Shown here: one piece after another, positions 1-10,229 of the stretch | How positions within the stretch are numbered: the first letter of the stretch is position 1 | Layout of the letters: every line of letters begins with the position of its first letter | From: Dendrocalamus latiflorus | Lineage: Eukaryota > Streptophyta > Magnoliopsida > Poales > Poaceae | Assembly: GCA_017311315.1 (NCBI GenBank) | Contig: CM029644.1 | Span: 25,191,606 to 25,255,605 of the forward strand | Direction of reading: 5' to 3' | Length of the DNA stretch: 64,000 nucleotides | Notes under the pieces: model-generated | Seen by the model: only the letters and a program-made list of their open reading frames with translations | The model's database searches: none | Told to the model about the DNA's origin: nothing | Program-made: the position numbers and the translations under genes

Positions 1-271
1 TGGTGTAACGTGCAATCTATATAAATAAAAACAATCGATGAGATTCAAAGCACCTCCTTCATTTTGAGGGCAAGAAAATCCCACAATAATCATAAAAGAA
101 AAAATCTTAGAAATTATCACATTAATCAAGGAAAAAAAGAAGCATCTTCACCACTTATTTTGGTGGGGTCAGATTATACCGGTGCAGACTAATCATATAT
201 GTATATTAGATTTGTATAACAAATACAACTATATCATAATATCTAACCGTACAATTACGCGGATAAATATA
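1..271. other. Left flank of CACTA element, no gene seen
   Basis: AT-rich sequence with no convincing coding signal. Bases 269-271 (ATA) are the left target-site duplication of the CACTA element that begins at 272. Confidence 0.6.
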
Positions 272-299
272 CACTACTACAGAAAGCCTAATACTAAAT

Positions 300-570
300 G
301 GCCAATCACAGACGGTTTTGTCAAACCGTCTGTGATTGACACTAACACAGACGGTTTTAATTTGGACACCGTCTGTGTTAGTGGCGTCGGATAAAAAGAG
401 TATCACAGACGGTTCTTACCTATGAACCGTCTGTGATAATCTGGGATTATCACAGACGGTTTTTATTAAAAACCGTCTGTGTTGTGTAGACTATCACAGA
501 CGGTTGTTGTTAAGAACCGTCTGTTAATGTTCACAGACGGTTTTTAACAAGATCCGTCTGTGATGTCCCT
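300..570. repeat. CACTA 5' subterminal repeats
   Basis: The motif TCACAGACGGTTTT and its reverse complement AAAACCGTCTGTGA recur about every 20-45 bp. They are arranged mostly as inverted pairs with short spacers, so each pair could form a hairpin. In En/Spm elements such subterminal arrays are binding sites for the TNPA-type protein; that role here is inferred from the family. Confidence 0.85.
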
Positions 571-689
571 TTGTCTGTCATATTATGTTCATGATCAGAG
601 GTTAATATATAAGTACACATTGCTTCTAATAACTTAACTACAGAACTACTGAGACAAGAGATCACAAATTAAAGACAAATTTATTAGTT

Positions 690-1238
690 TCAATTAGATG
701 CAAATTTACTACAAATGTCGCACAGGTAAAGAGTTTCCCAGATTGTAATCTTTTGGGCTTCGTACGCTTCTTCTTCGACTTTGGGACTTGGAGGATCAGC
801 GGCTGAATTCTCGAACGCCGTTAAGATTGCCCTTGTCCTCAGCACTTCCTCCTCCAGCCTGGGCAAATGATCAGCAGCATCCATAATGTCGTAGAGGATA
901 GCATGATAAGATTCCTCAGAATCTGCCGTTTTTGCTTGATCGGCAAGGCTATCCATCAGTCTCTCCAACGCGTGTAGAGCTTCTTCCGCATTGCGCACAT
1001 TGTGGAGAAGAACCAGGGTGATGGCTGTTTCCCTTTCTTGAGCGGCAGCGAGACGCCTCCGTCAACGGCGGATGATCAGGTCGAGCTGACGGATGCAAGA
1101 AAGTCGGGGAAGGAGAGCAGGGCGTGAGCGGAGGAGCTGCTCCAGACGTAAATTGTTGGCCGCCTGTGTAAGGTTGCGGCCGAACAACTCATGATGGATA
1201 GATGAGAGGAAGGAGATGAAAAAAATTTTAGATGTCAT
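690..1238 (-). pseudogene. Antisense passenger reading frame in the CACTA element, one in-frame stop
   Basis: On the minus strand a frame opens at an ATG at 1238 and runs to a stop at 690, interrupted only by a TGA at 1062-1064. Both halves are in the same frame, so one base change separates it from a frame of about 180 codons. The second half is rich in Ala, Glu and Leu with heptad-like spacing (segments ALHALERLMDSL and LPRLEEEVLRTR), suggesting a helical or coiled-coil protein. I do not recognise a family. It lies between two clusters of subterminal repeats and opposes the transposase. It could be a captured host fragment or an accessory CACTA gene; the downstream half alone could still be translated from an internal Met at 998. 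Confidence 0.45.
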
Positions 1239-1334
1239 TGTTGAGAAATGTGGTGATGATCGAAGAAGATGATCGAGGGCGGGAGAGGACAGTTTAGATC
1301 GAAGAAATGGAATAGTGCGTGCAAATATAAGCAT

Positions 1335-1575
1335 TATCACAAACGGTTCATATTCGAAACCACCAGTGACGCTTCGTTAACCGCCGTCTCTTAATTAATA
1401 TCACAGACCGTGACGCTTCGTATATAACCGCCGTCTCATACATTACTGCCTTATCCCGATCTGCCTCACCGAAGCGTCTGTGAAGCTTATGACAGACGGT
1501 TTTTTATAAAAAACCGGCTGTGATAATATTTATCACAGACGGTTTTTAATTCAAAACCATCTGCGATATGGCTAA
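1335..1575. repeat. Second internal cluster of CACTA subterminal-type repeats
   Basis: More divergent copies of the ACAGACGGTT motif, for example around 1490-1560, with the related motif GTGACGCTTCG repeated near 1365 and 1408. The cluster lies more than 1 kb inside the left end, on the far side of the antisense frame. The subterminal region has therefore either been split by an insertion or extends over 1.3 kb. Confidence 0.7.
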
Positions 1576-2001
1576 GGCATTTATTGCGCTGCTCAGACCG
1601 CATCTGTCTTCATTTCGATCCAGATCTAGCCACTGCTGCACACTTTTTCACTCGGGAGGAAGCTAGGCGATTTCAGGCCAGTTAATTTGGTGGGAAGAGG
1701 CAGAGATTGAGCTTTGAAGATTCAGACTTTCCTGGTTGCTCTAGATATGGTTAGTAGTGAAATTTATTTTTTCTTTAATTGCATTACAATTTAGGTCTAA
1801 GTAATCCATGAGTGTTATTGAAGATGGTTAATTTGCAAAATCGTTGATTATATAATAGCTGTTGTGTTTGTAATATGAATTGAGCTAGCAAATTAAGTCT
1901 CAATATAATAAATGTGGCCGGTATATATGTAGTTATAATTAGTTAATCTAGATTTTAATACTAAGTTGTTATATATGTACGTAACGTAGGACCGAAGCTG
2001 G

Positions 2002-4407
2002 ATGTATGCCGCGAGCCGTGTGAGTGAAGAGTACATTAATGGCGTTTCTGCTTTTATAAGAGCCGCCGAGGAGGATATGTTGAATAAGGGGGTGGAATAT
2101 ATGTGCTGTCCATGCACTGACTGCGAGAATTTGAAGATGTTTAAGAACCAAGGGCAAATTGAAGCGTACTTGATTCGGAGGGGTTTCAAAAAGGATTATA
2201 CGTGTTGGACCAGTCATGGCGAAGTGAATGATTATATGCCGCCGGATGACATCGCCGGTGAAGTGAATGATATGCCCCCGGATGACATCGCCGGTGAAGT
2301 GAATGACATGCCGCCGGTTGATGTCGATTGTGGCTCGGATTCGGATAGGTTGCACGATGATAATCTGGATCAGGTGCTTCGCGATGTAGAAGAGAACTAT
2401 GATGAGAGAGAGTATGTTAAATTCTGTGGCTTGATGGAGGACTCAGAGAAACCTTTGTACACGGGTTGCAAGTACACGAGGTTGTCGGCCGTGCTTGAAC
2501 TGTTGAAATTGAAGGCAAGCAACGGTTGGTCCGACAAGAGTTTCACGGCGCTGCTAGGTCTTTTAGCGGACATGCTTCCGGAGGGAAATGAGTTGCCTAA
2601 AACCACGTATAAAGCCAAGAAGGTTCTTTGTCCGTTGGGAATGGAAGTAGAAAGAATACATGCATGCCCGAACGACTGTATCCTCTACCGTAAAGAGTAT
2701 GCAAACATGCATGTATGTCCGGTGTGCAACGCATCCCGATACAAACGTAACAATCAATCAGATGATGGCGAGGGAACAGAGGCGAAGAAAGGACCTCCTC
2801 CTAAGGTGGCATGGTATTTTCCTATAATTCCCCGTTTGAAAAGGTTTTTTGCAAATCCAAAGGAGGCAAAACTGCTGCGTTGGCACTCGGAGGAGCACAA
2901 GAAGGATGGAATGATAAGACACCTTGCTGATTCCGCGCAGTGGAGAAACATCGATAGGAGTTTTGCAGAGTTCGGTGCAGAACCAAGGAATATAAGGTTT
3001 GGACTGAGTACAGATGGAATGAATCCTTTCAGTAGCATGAGCAGCCGACATAGCACATGGCCCGTGACTCTCTGCATCTATAACCTTCCTCCTTGGTTGT
3101 GTATGAAGCGAAAGTACATTTTGTTGTCGATACTTATCCAAGGGCCAAAACAACCTGGGAATGATATCGATGTGTTCCTAGCACTGTCGGTGGAAGATCT
3201 AAAAGTACTGTGGAACGAAAGGGTACAGGTATGGGATGCATACAAACGAGAGAACTTCACTCTGCGCTCCTTATTGTTCTGCACCATAAATGATTATCCT
3301 GCCCTTGGTAACCTATCGGGCCATAGTACAAAAGGTGCCAAAGCTTGTACTCACTGTTTAGATGGTACCGAGAGTGTGTGGCTGAGACACTCACGCAAAA
3401 CTGTCTACATGCATCACCGCCGGTTCCTTCGGAGGGCTCACCCATACCGCAAGATGAAGAAACAATTTGACGGAGAGAAGGAAGACGGTTCAGCTCCAAG
3501 GCATTTAAGGGGACACGAGGTTTATGATATGGTTAAGGATTTAGATGTTGTCCTCGGAAAGGGACGTAAATTGAGGGCTCATGAGAAGAACACCTGGAAG
3601 AAGAAATCAATATTTTGGGACTTACCTTATTGGGAGTACCTAGATGTTCGGCACTGCATCGACGTCATGCACGTAGAAAAGAATGTGTGCGACAGCTTGA
3701 TTGGTCTCTTACTGAACATCCGTGATAAAACAGAGGACGGTGTCAACGCACGGCTTGACTTGGCTGACATGGACATCAGGCCTGAGTTAGCACCGACAAG
3801 CACTGATAATGGACGAACGTACCTTCCCCCTGCGTGTTACAGTCTGTCCAAGGCTGAGAAAACAAAACTGTGCCAGTGCTTGCATGGTATCAAAGTTCCG
3901 TCTGGTTACTCCGGCAACGTGAAGAAACTTGTTTCGATGCAAGATTTGAAGTTAAATGGCACGAAGTCTCATGATTGTCATGTGCTGATGACACAGATGC
4001 TCCCTATTGCAATTAGAAATATTTTGCCGATCAAAGTCCGAGAGACAATCATGAGGCTATGTTATTTCTTTAACACAATTGCTCAGAAGGTCATCGATCC
4101 CGAAGGACTAGATGCTCTGCAGGACGAGGTGGTGATGACTCTATGTCATCTTGAAATGTATTTCCCTCCTTCGTTTTTCGATATCATGGTCCATCTCATT
4201 GTTCACGTTGTGTGGGAGATAAAAATGTGCGGGCCCGTATTCCTACGTAGCATGTACCCATTTGAGAGGTTCATGGGAATTCTCAAGTCCTACGTACGGA
4301 ATGCCACATCTGAAGACCAGCTCTTGGCATTCCTCAAGACACAGCAGCAGACCTCGGATGTGCCTCGGATGCTATGCTATGCTTCGAATTGGCAGTCATG
4401 CGCCTGA
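2002..4407 (+). CDS. CACTA transposase, TNP2-like
   Basis: An 801-residue protein that would cut and join the element ends in the nucleus. Residues 1-75 match the plant transposase-associated domain (Cys-rich, YMCCPCTDC, then LIRRGFKK). Residues 72-106 hold three tandem copies of a 12-residue unit EVNDMPPDDIAG. The central Tnp2 core has RFGLSTDGMNPF (about residue 333), TINDYPALGNLSG (about 427) and HCIDVMHVEKN (about 550), the acidic positions expected of the RNase H-like catalytic core. Residues 665-770 match the DUF4218 region (MRLCYFFNTIAQKV, HLEMYFPPSFFDIMVHL, MYPFERFMGILKSYVRN). The codons before 2002 encode the usual DRSW lead-in, but the expected upstream ATG reads TAG, so translation probably starts at 2002. 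The end after YVRNA departs from the family and lacks the usual C-terminal extension, suggesting truncation. Confidence 0.9.
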   Translation: MYAASRVSEEYINGVSAFIRAAEEDMLNKGVEYMCCPCTDCENLKMFKNQGQIEAYLIRRGFKKDYTCWTSHGEVNDYMPPDDIAGEVNDMPPDDIAGEVNDMPPVDVDCGSDSDRLHDDNLDQVLRDVEENYDEREYVKFCGLMEDSEKPLYTGCKYTRLSAVLELLKLKASNGWSDKSFTALLGLLADMLPEGNELPKTTYKAKKVLCPLGMEVERIHACPNDCILYRKEYANMHVCPVCNASRYKRNNQSDDGEGTEAKKGPPPKVAWYFPIIPRLKRFFANPKEAKLLRWHSEEHKKDGMIRHLADSAQWRNIDRSFAEFGAEPRNIRFGLSTDGMNPFSSMSSRHSTWPVTLCIYNLPPWLCMKRKYILLSILIQGPKQPGNDIDVFLALSVEDLKVLWNERVQVWDAYKRENFTLRSLLFCTINDYPALGNLSGHSTKGAKACTHCLDGTESVWLRHSRKTVYMHHRRFLRRAHPYRKMKKQFDGEKEDGSAPRHLRGHEVYDMVKDLDVVLGKGRKLRAHEKNTWKKKSIFWDLPYWEYLDVRHCIDVMHVEKNVCDSLIGLLLNIRDKTEDGVNARLDLADMDIRPELAPTSTDNGRTYLPPACYSLSKAEKTKLCQCLHGIKVPSGYSGNVKKLVSMQDLKLNGTKSHDCHVLMTQMLPIAIRNILPIKVRETIMRLCYFFNTIAQKVIDPEGLDALQDEVVMTLCHLEMYFPPSFFDIMVHLIVHVVWEIKMCGPVFLRSMYPFERFMGILKSYVRNATSEDQLLAFLKTQQQTSDVPRMLCYASNWQSCA

Positions 4408-4693
4408 CGAAACAGTTCATCTTTCCACCCAAATGCTCCATGTATCTAGCCAAAAACAGCAAATGAAGCAAGTGACATACTCTAGTGTTCCCGTTCAATG
4501 AACCGGATACACTAGTTTAGGGACTTTGCTATTTGGTTTATAGTATTAGCAACTAAAGTAGATGCTAAGATAGGCACATCACCCCCTCTCTATGTCCATA
4601 TCACCCCCTCCCTTCTCCCCCTCCCCTCTACTCCTCTCCTCTCTTCCAATTCAATATGATCACTTTCTCATCTTATCTTAATAGACCCACAAA

Positions 4694-5910
4694 ATGAGCA
4701 ACATGTCACCCGCGCATTCTTCAACATCATCGCCGGAGGCGTCCGCTCCAACATCAAGATGCCAAGGAAGAGGGCTATCGAAGAAGCCTGAGGGCCGACA
4801 GACCATCACAGCGGTAAACGCATCTGGGGTCCCTATCCTTCCTCAAAAAGCGGTAAACGCATTCCGAAGCCTGGTCGGAATAGTTGCACGAGAACGAATT
4901 GAGATCACATACAATTCGTGGAAGAACGTGCCTGACACTCGAAAACGTGAGCTATGGACCGAAATTTTGGCATCGTTCGAGTTCCCAGAAGAACACCTAT
5001 GCACTGTGCAACGACAAACCTACCTAGCGGCGTGCAAAGCATGGAAGAACTTCAAGAGCACGCTTGTCAGGAAATACGTGGAGACGGACGAAACGCCTTT
5101 TCATAAATACCCATTCCTGGAACCACAATGGGAAGAGTTCAAGGCGATGAAGACGTCCGAAGATTTCAAAACTACAAGTACGGCGCACAAGGCCCTCTAG
5201 GCAAAAAAACACACACCCCCCACAGACTTGGCACATCTGGGTATGCGGGTAAAATCCCGCAGTGGAGGAAGGAGGATGACCTGGCAGCTGCACAGGACAT
5301 CGCCCCGCCGTTTTCCAATATCCCGGATGACCGCGCTCGAAATTGGATTAGAGAAAGGTCATCTACAACGACATCGGGGGACGTCTCCTTTCGAAACCCT
5401 GCAGACCAGCAAGTGTCCCAGCGCCTGAAATGACATTTTGTGCTCTTACAGGAAGAGCTGAGTTTTGAATCTACCCTGGGATCATTCCAGGGAACAAGGG
5501 AGAATGATATGCTCTCCGTGGCCCTGGGAAACAAGGAGCACCCGGGTCGTACGAGAGGCCTTGGGCTTTACGTTCCTTGGAAACAATGTTTCCAAGATGA
5601 CTCCGGGATGTATCGGCGTAGGAAGAGAAACAAAGCCGAGCGTGACGCACAGCTACGAGAAGAGATCAAGGACTCTCTTAGAGAGGAGGTATTAGCTCAG
5701 ATGGCTGATGTAATCAGAGATGAGGTGCGAAAACAGACAGAAAGTCAGCAGGCTGCTACTGCCTATCCTGTGCTAGCTAGCCTGCACAACCATCCGAGTA
5801 GCTTAGCGTCCAACCCGACGCAAACCCAGGCCAAATTTCCTGTGGACGACATCCTGGTAATAATTATTATCTCTCGAATGCTTGCTCCATTGATAGGCCT
5901 ATTCGAGTAG
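4694..5910 (+). pseudogene. CACTA second protein, Transposase_24-like, frame-broken or spliced
   Basis: Starting at the ATG at 4694, the first 168 residues have a Ser/Pro-rich head and then a helical domain (ITYNSWKNVPDTRKRELW, FEFPEEH, AACKAWKNFKSTLVRKYV, PFLEPQWEEF) typical of the plant Ptta/En/Spm Transposase_24 family. The frame stops at 5200. The expected continuation is in another frame at about 5160-5433 (LGTSGYAGKIPQW, NIPDDRARNWI) and then from 5440 to 5910 (ENDMLSVALGNKEHPGRTRG, RDAQLREEIKDSLREEV coiled region). The family protein normally carries these blocks in this order, so this is one gene split by introns or by frameshifts. I cannot see clean splice sites at every break, so a decayed copy is likely. 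Its inferred role is TNPA-like binding to the subterminal repeats. Confidence 0.7.
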
Positions 5911-5956
5911 CTAATTTTGTATCGTTATGTAGGAGCCTACGAAGTGCAGGCTCCAA

Positions 5957-7611
5957 GTGAGATATGGCTCCATTCCCTTGTACGCTGCTTGGGGCCAGAC
6001 ATATTCGTCTGGTATCGGGGCCATGGTGCACGGTCAAGCTTTAGCGCCAGGCTTCGCAAAAGTTAATGTGGATGGTGTGTATGTCAATTTTGAGGTGGTC
6101 CCGCTACCGAAGCCCCCCAACGACGAGATCGTGACTCTAGGACAGGCCATTGGAACATTCATTCAGTGGCCCAAAAGCGACATCTCCCTGGAGGCTTCTT
6201 CACCGGTGGCAGCACCAGAAGTGCAGTGCGAATCACAGCAACATGCACTGGTGCCATCTCCACACGGGCAGTGCGAAGCAGAGCTACCTGCACTGGTGCT
6301 ATCTCCACGGGTGCTATTCTCGCCAAAGCAACTTGCACCGTCTGTACCATTACAGTCGACTACCATGAAGTCGACCTGCAGTCGAGGCAGTGGCCATGGC
6401 AAATCAAAGACGAAGGATGATGACGATATCTCGTACCTGCCATTGGCCCGCAAATTCGTGCTAGGCGAGCCGATGATATTCCCGGAAGAGCACCTCTTAA
6501 CCCTAGGACTTGGTTGCCAAAGATTCCACACTTGGTATATGAAACAGTCCAATAGACCAGAGGCAGAACGACGCTCAGGTATCATGGTCAAATTCAAGCC
6601 GGAACATTTCTTGCACGAAGTTCAGGAATGTGTCTTCCCGGTTACCTTTGATGATATATTTGCTGTTTTCACGCTCAACGCTCTCGACGTCTCACTCGTT
6701 CGATGCTGGACGCTGTAAGTCTGTACAATCACAGTCTCTGTTCACGTAATACCGATATATGTCATAATTTATTACTTTTCTGTGTATATATATAGATTCA
6801 TGCTGACCGAAGCTAGATCATCGAAATCACCAATTGGTTTCCTGGACCCACGCTTGGTCGCCATTGATACCATCAACGAGAATGCATCCTTCGTCGAGGA
6901 CTATATTACAAAAGCACTGCTGGCTCACCGCGATAAGGAATTTGTTCTTATGTCATACAATGAGAACTTCCATTGGATTTTAATTGTAATTATACCAAAA
7001 TGGAACAAGGCTATATACCTTGATTCTCTAAGTAAGAACAAATCCAAGTACACAGCTATCGCTGAAATACTCGATAGGTAAGTACATTGTACATTGTACT
7101 CTTTCTTTCCTTCCGAATGACTAATCTAACTTTTTCGAATAACGAAGGTCGTTCGTCACATACGTTCAACAAACAAGTGGCTCGACGACAGCTGCCAACC
7201 CTTGAAACATGATCGCAATTTTCGGGTATTGGCTAGCTACACATTAATTAATCATATACAACACTTAGTAGTAATGCCACTTGATTTAACACATTCTATT
7301 TTTTGCAGTGCCACCAGCAGCAGCCGGGCAACACGTGTGGATACTACGTGTGCCACCATATGAGACTACTCCTCGATTCCAGCAAGATCTCCACTCCTAA
7401 GGTTTGTCAATCTTTCCACATTTATTTCATACATGTCAAGTTTTATATGTGCGCGCGTTGATATTCCTATCGACAGGCTGCGCCCATCTCTACATCTGCA
7501 TTGAAACAGCCGGATTTTGCAAAAATTCGAGGAGAGTTCATTTGGTTTTTGTGGACTAAAGTCGTAAGATCAGATGGAGAGTTCCACTGCCCAGAAGATT
7601 TTTTATTGTAA
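5957..7611 (+). CDS. Ulp1-like cysteine protease domain of the CACTA element, multi-exon
   Basis: Exons can be followed from 5957 to a stop at 7611. The first ends at 6714 with donor GTAAGT; the next starts at 6796 after TATATAG and ends at 7077 before GTAAGTA; others begin near 7148 and 7309. Joining the first two keeps the frame and gives RCWTL-FMLTEAR. Catalytic residues of a C48/Ulp1 peptidase are visible: His in NFHWILIV (6971), Asp in IYLDSLSK (7022), Gln in QQQPG and Cys in GNTCGYYVCHHMR (7336). Many plant CACTA elements carry such a SUMO-protease-like domain; its role in transposition is unknown. It may be the C-terminal half of the Transposase_24-like protein rather than a separate gene. 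The start at 5957 is uncertain. Confidence 0.75.
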
Positions 7612-7904
7612 TTCTAAGTGCAAATGCAGTGTAGATCTTTTACAATTGTGTATTTGTTAATGGATATTTTATTTCAATTCAATGAATTGATTTGTGAAAT
7701 GGATGCTTTATGTTTGTTAAATGAAGTGCCTTGTCAATTGGATGTTTTATGTCTGTGAAATGAATTGAGATGTGAAATGTATCTGAAATGAAATGAGATG
7801 TGTGAATTGTATATGTTTTATGTCTGTGATTATCTGCTTGTTTCAGAGGGCATGGCTAGCATTTCCTGAGGCTAGCCAATAAACAGAAATATATTTAGGA
7901 TTTG

Positions 7905-8180
7905 AAGGGAATATCACAGACGGTTTTTGAGTAAAAACCGTCTGTGATAGCTGATAATCACAGACGGTTTTGACTCAAAAACCGTCTGTGATAATAAGTA
8001 TCACAGACAATTTTTAACTCAAAACCATCTGTGATTATCAGCTATCACAGACGGGTTTTACTCAAAAACCGTCTGTGATAGCTGATAATCACAGACGGTC
8101 CGAAAACCGTCTGTGATGACCTTCGATTATCACTGACCCATAAATACAGACGGTTCATAAAACCGTCTGTGATGACCTTT
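7905..8180. repeat. CACTA 3' subterminal repeats
   Basis: Tightly packed inverted pairs of TCACAGACGGTTTT and AAAACCGTCTGTGA, about ten motif copies, ending just inside the right terminal repeat. The organisation mirrors the left array at 300-570. Confidence 0.85.
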
Positions 8181-8192
8181 TCTGTAGTAGTG

Positions 8193-10229
8193 ATACTAGT
8201 TTACTCTAAATACTATAAGGCAACAGACCCAACAACCTGGGATTACATGCATAGAGATAAGCTAAAATACAGCTGTAGCCAGTTGGGATTGTTGGTTTTG
8301 AGATATTCCTAGGTGGAGTCCTGCTGATGCACGTTGCATGTACCATGCACGTGTCCTGGAGAGTAGCATCGGTCTTAAGTCCTAACAGTATAGACTAAGC
8401 CACATCACTCCGACACCATGTATCTCCTCCCCTTCGTGGGAGTCATTCGAGCAAGCACTGGCAATAGGAGGCATCAAATCTATTAAGGAACCGTCGCTAG
8501 CGATCAGTCCGATCGATTTCTCTGCTTAAAACAAGAACGAATCAATCACAGAAGACAGAATAATAGATTGAATACAGAGAGGTAGAGAGAGCTCCTGGTC
8601 TTTCTTTATTGCTTTCAATTGCATCAGGTGTGTACAAATATGCTGGTATAGGTCCATATTTATAGCCTACGGTGGCGTGCCCATAATGGGCCAGGACTCC
8701 TGGTCCTGAGTCCAGGTTTCTCAACAAAATCCTACAACATTAGCGGAGCGTGAGGAACGGTGGCCATCGCGATGGCTGCACCTACAACTTCCTTAGTAGT
8801 ACTAGCGTTAGAGGAACACGAGGGGACAACAATGGCGCTGATCGACGGCGGCCGAATCGGCCACGCGTGGCGGTAGCCTATTATTGTTTCGCTGATGTTC
8901 AACGTTGATGTTTGAATCCTTGTTAGGGTCAGCAGCAGGGGCGGAACTAGCTCAAGTTCAAACCCAGGCTAGGCTAACTACTCTTGCGTCGATTCTTAGG
9001 CTAACTTTTTTTTTGTGTTTTTTCATAAATTTTATAGGGACTTTGGTTGCCAGGCCTAGGACTACAGTCCAGATGGCCCGAGGTCTGATTTCGCCACCAA
9101 TTAGCAACATTCATCGTCTCTTTTGCGAAAAACAAGTGCCTCGTGTATTTGTTGCTGCCTAGAATTTCTAATAATTATCTAGCAAGAGGCTGGAAGTTTG
9201 GGGAAGAAGAGAGCATATCATAGTTCTGTCATGAGTTTTTTAGAGATCAAATCTAAATAGTAAGTTAATTTCCATCCAAATCTATGAGGTAATGCAATCA
9301 ATTTCACTCCAAAAATTCATGGGGTTTAATCTACACCATAACCATAGAAAAGAGGGGATGGCCAAAATTTGAAGAAATCCACTCGGTGGGTCGATGTGCA
9401 AACTCTAGGGGAGCTACACGACCCATGTGGTACGTGGCAATTGGTAACTGGAAGTAATTAATCAACAGTTTGTCAACACCCTTAATTTGAAACGCATCTT
9501 AGTCAGTACGAATTAAGATACACGACTAAAATCACCATGTTGTGCGATGCAATCTTTGGAGTACTATGTTTATACTAGTAGGGATCAGTTGATCCTTCCT
9601 ACAGGAATTAACAAATGTCTGTACTGGACGTGATTAATGCAGCAGTTCGCGCCAGCTAGTGCTCCCAGAAGTTTGTGGCCTCTCGGCTCTACTGTACGAG
9701 GCAACGGCCGACGTCGAGGCCGACAGAGGACCTGTTCAGCTGTGTTGACGTTTTTTTAGGTCTGTAAGTTTTTTCTACAGTCGATAATTTTTTGTTGAAA
9801 ATAAATAATGGTGATATGCATGTGCTTCATTAAGGCTGAAAACACCATCACATTGTGTACTTACCCTTGCTTGCGTGCAAAGATAGTAATAAGTTTAATA
9901 AATTCATATTTTTCCGATGAATAACCAACTAGAAATATACTAGAAACCAGATGTATAGAAGGTCGAATGTTCTGGATATGTGGTGAGAAATCATTATATT
10001 GTTTTCCCAAACGAGGTGGCTGAAGCTTTGCCTTTTCATTAAAAAGGAATAACAGGGAAAGTTCATGACAAAATGTAGAGCAAGCCAGGGCAAATGCTAA
10101 TTCCCCTATTATTTTTGGCTTTTCAGTCGACTTTTGCCTTCATCTTCTTTCAGCAATCACTATTTATTTGACTAATAAGCTACAACCTAAAAGAACTGGG
10201 TCATAGATGTCAACTGGCAAGGTGGCTCA
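8193..10229. other. Unassigned intergenic sequence
   Basis: No coding frame that I can support. 8500-8750 has the look of a reversed LTR fragment (Ser/Leu-poor, short direct repeats), but no ends or duplication are visible. Around 8940-9060 there is a poly-T run following AGGCTAACT motifs. Nothing else stands out. Confidence 0.4.

Larger units (their letters stand above)
272..8192 (+). mobile_element. Complete CACTA (En/Spm) DNA transposon, 7.9 kb
   Basis: The element begins CACTACTACAGAAA at 272 and ends with the inverted match TTCTGTAGTAGTG at 8192. It is flanked by a 3-bp direct duplication ATA (269-271 and 8193-8195). CACTACTACA termini and 3-bp duplications are diagnostic of grass CACTA elements. 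Between the ends are subterminal arrays of the ACAGACGGTT motif in both orientations, a TNP2-type transposase, a Transposase_24-like protein, a Ulp1-like protease segment and an antisense passenger frame. Intact ends and duplication suggest fairly recent insertion. The frame breaks in the second protein and the shortened transposase tail make autonomy doubtful. Confidence 0.95.
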
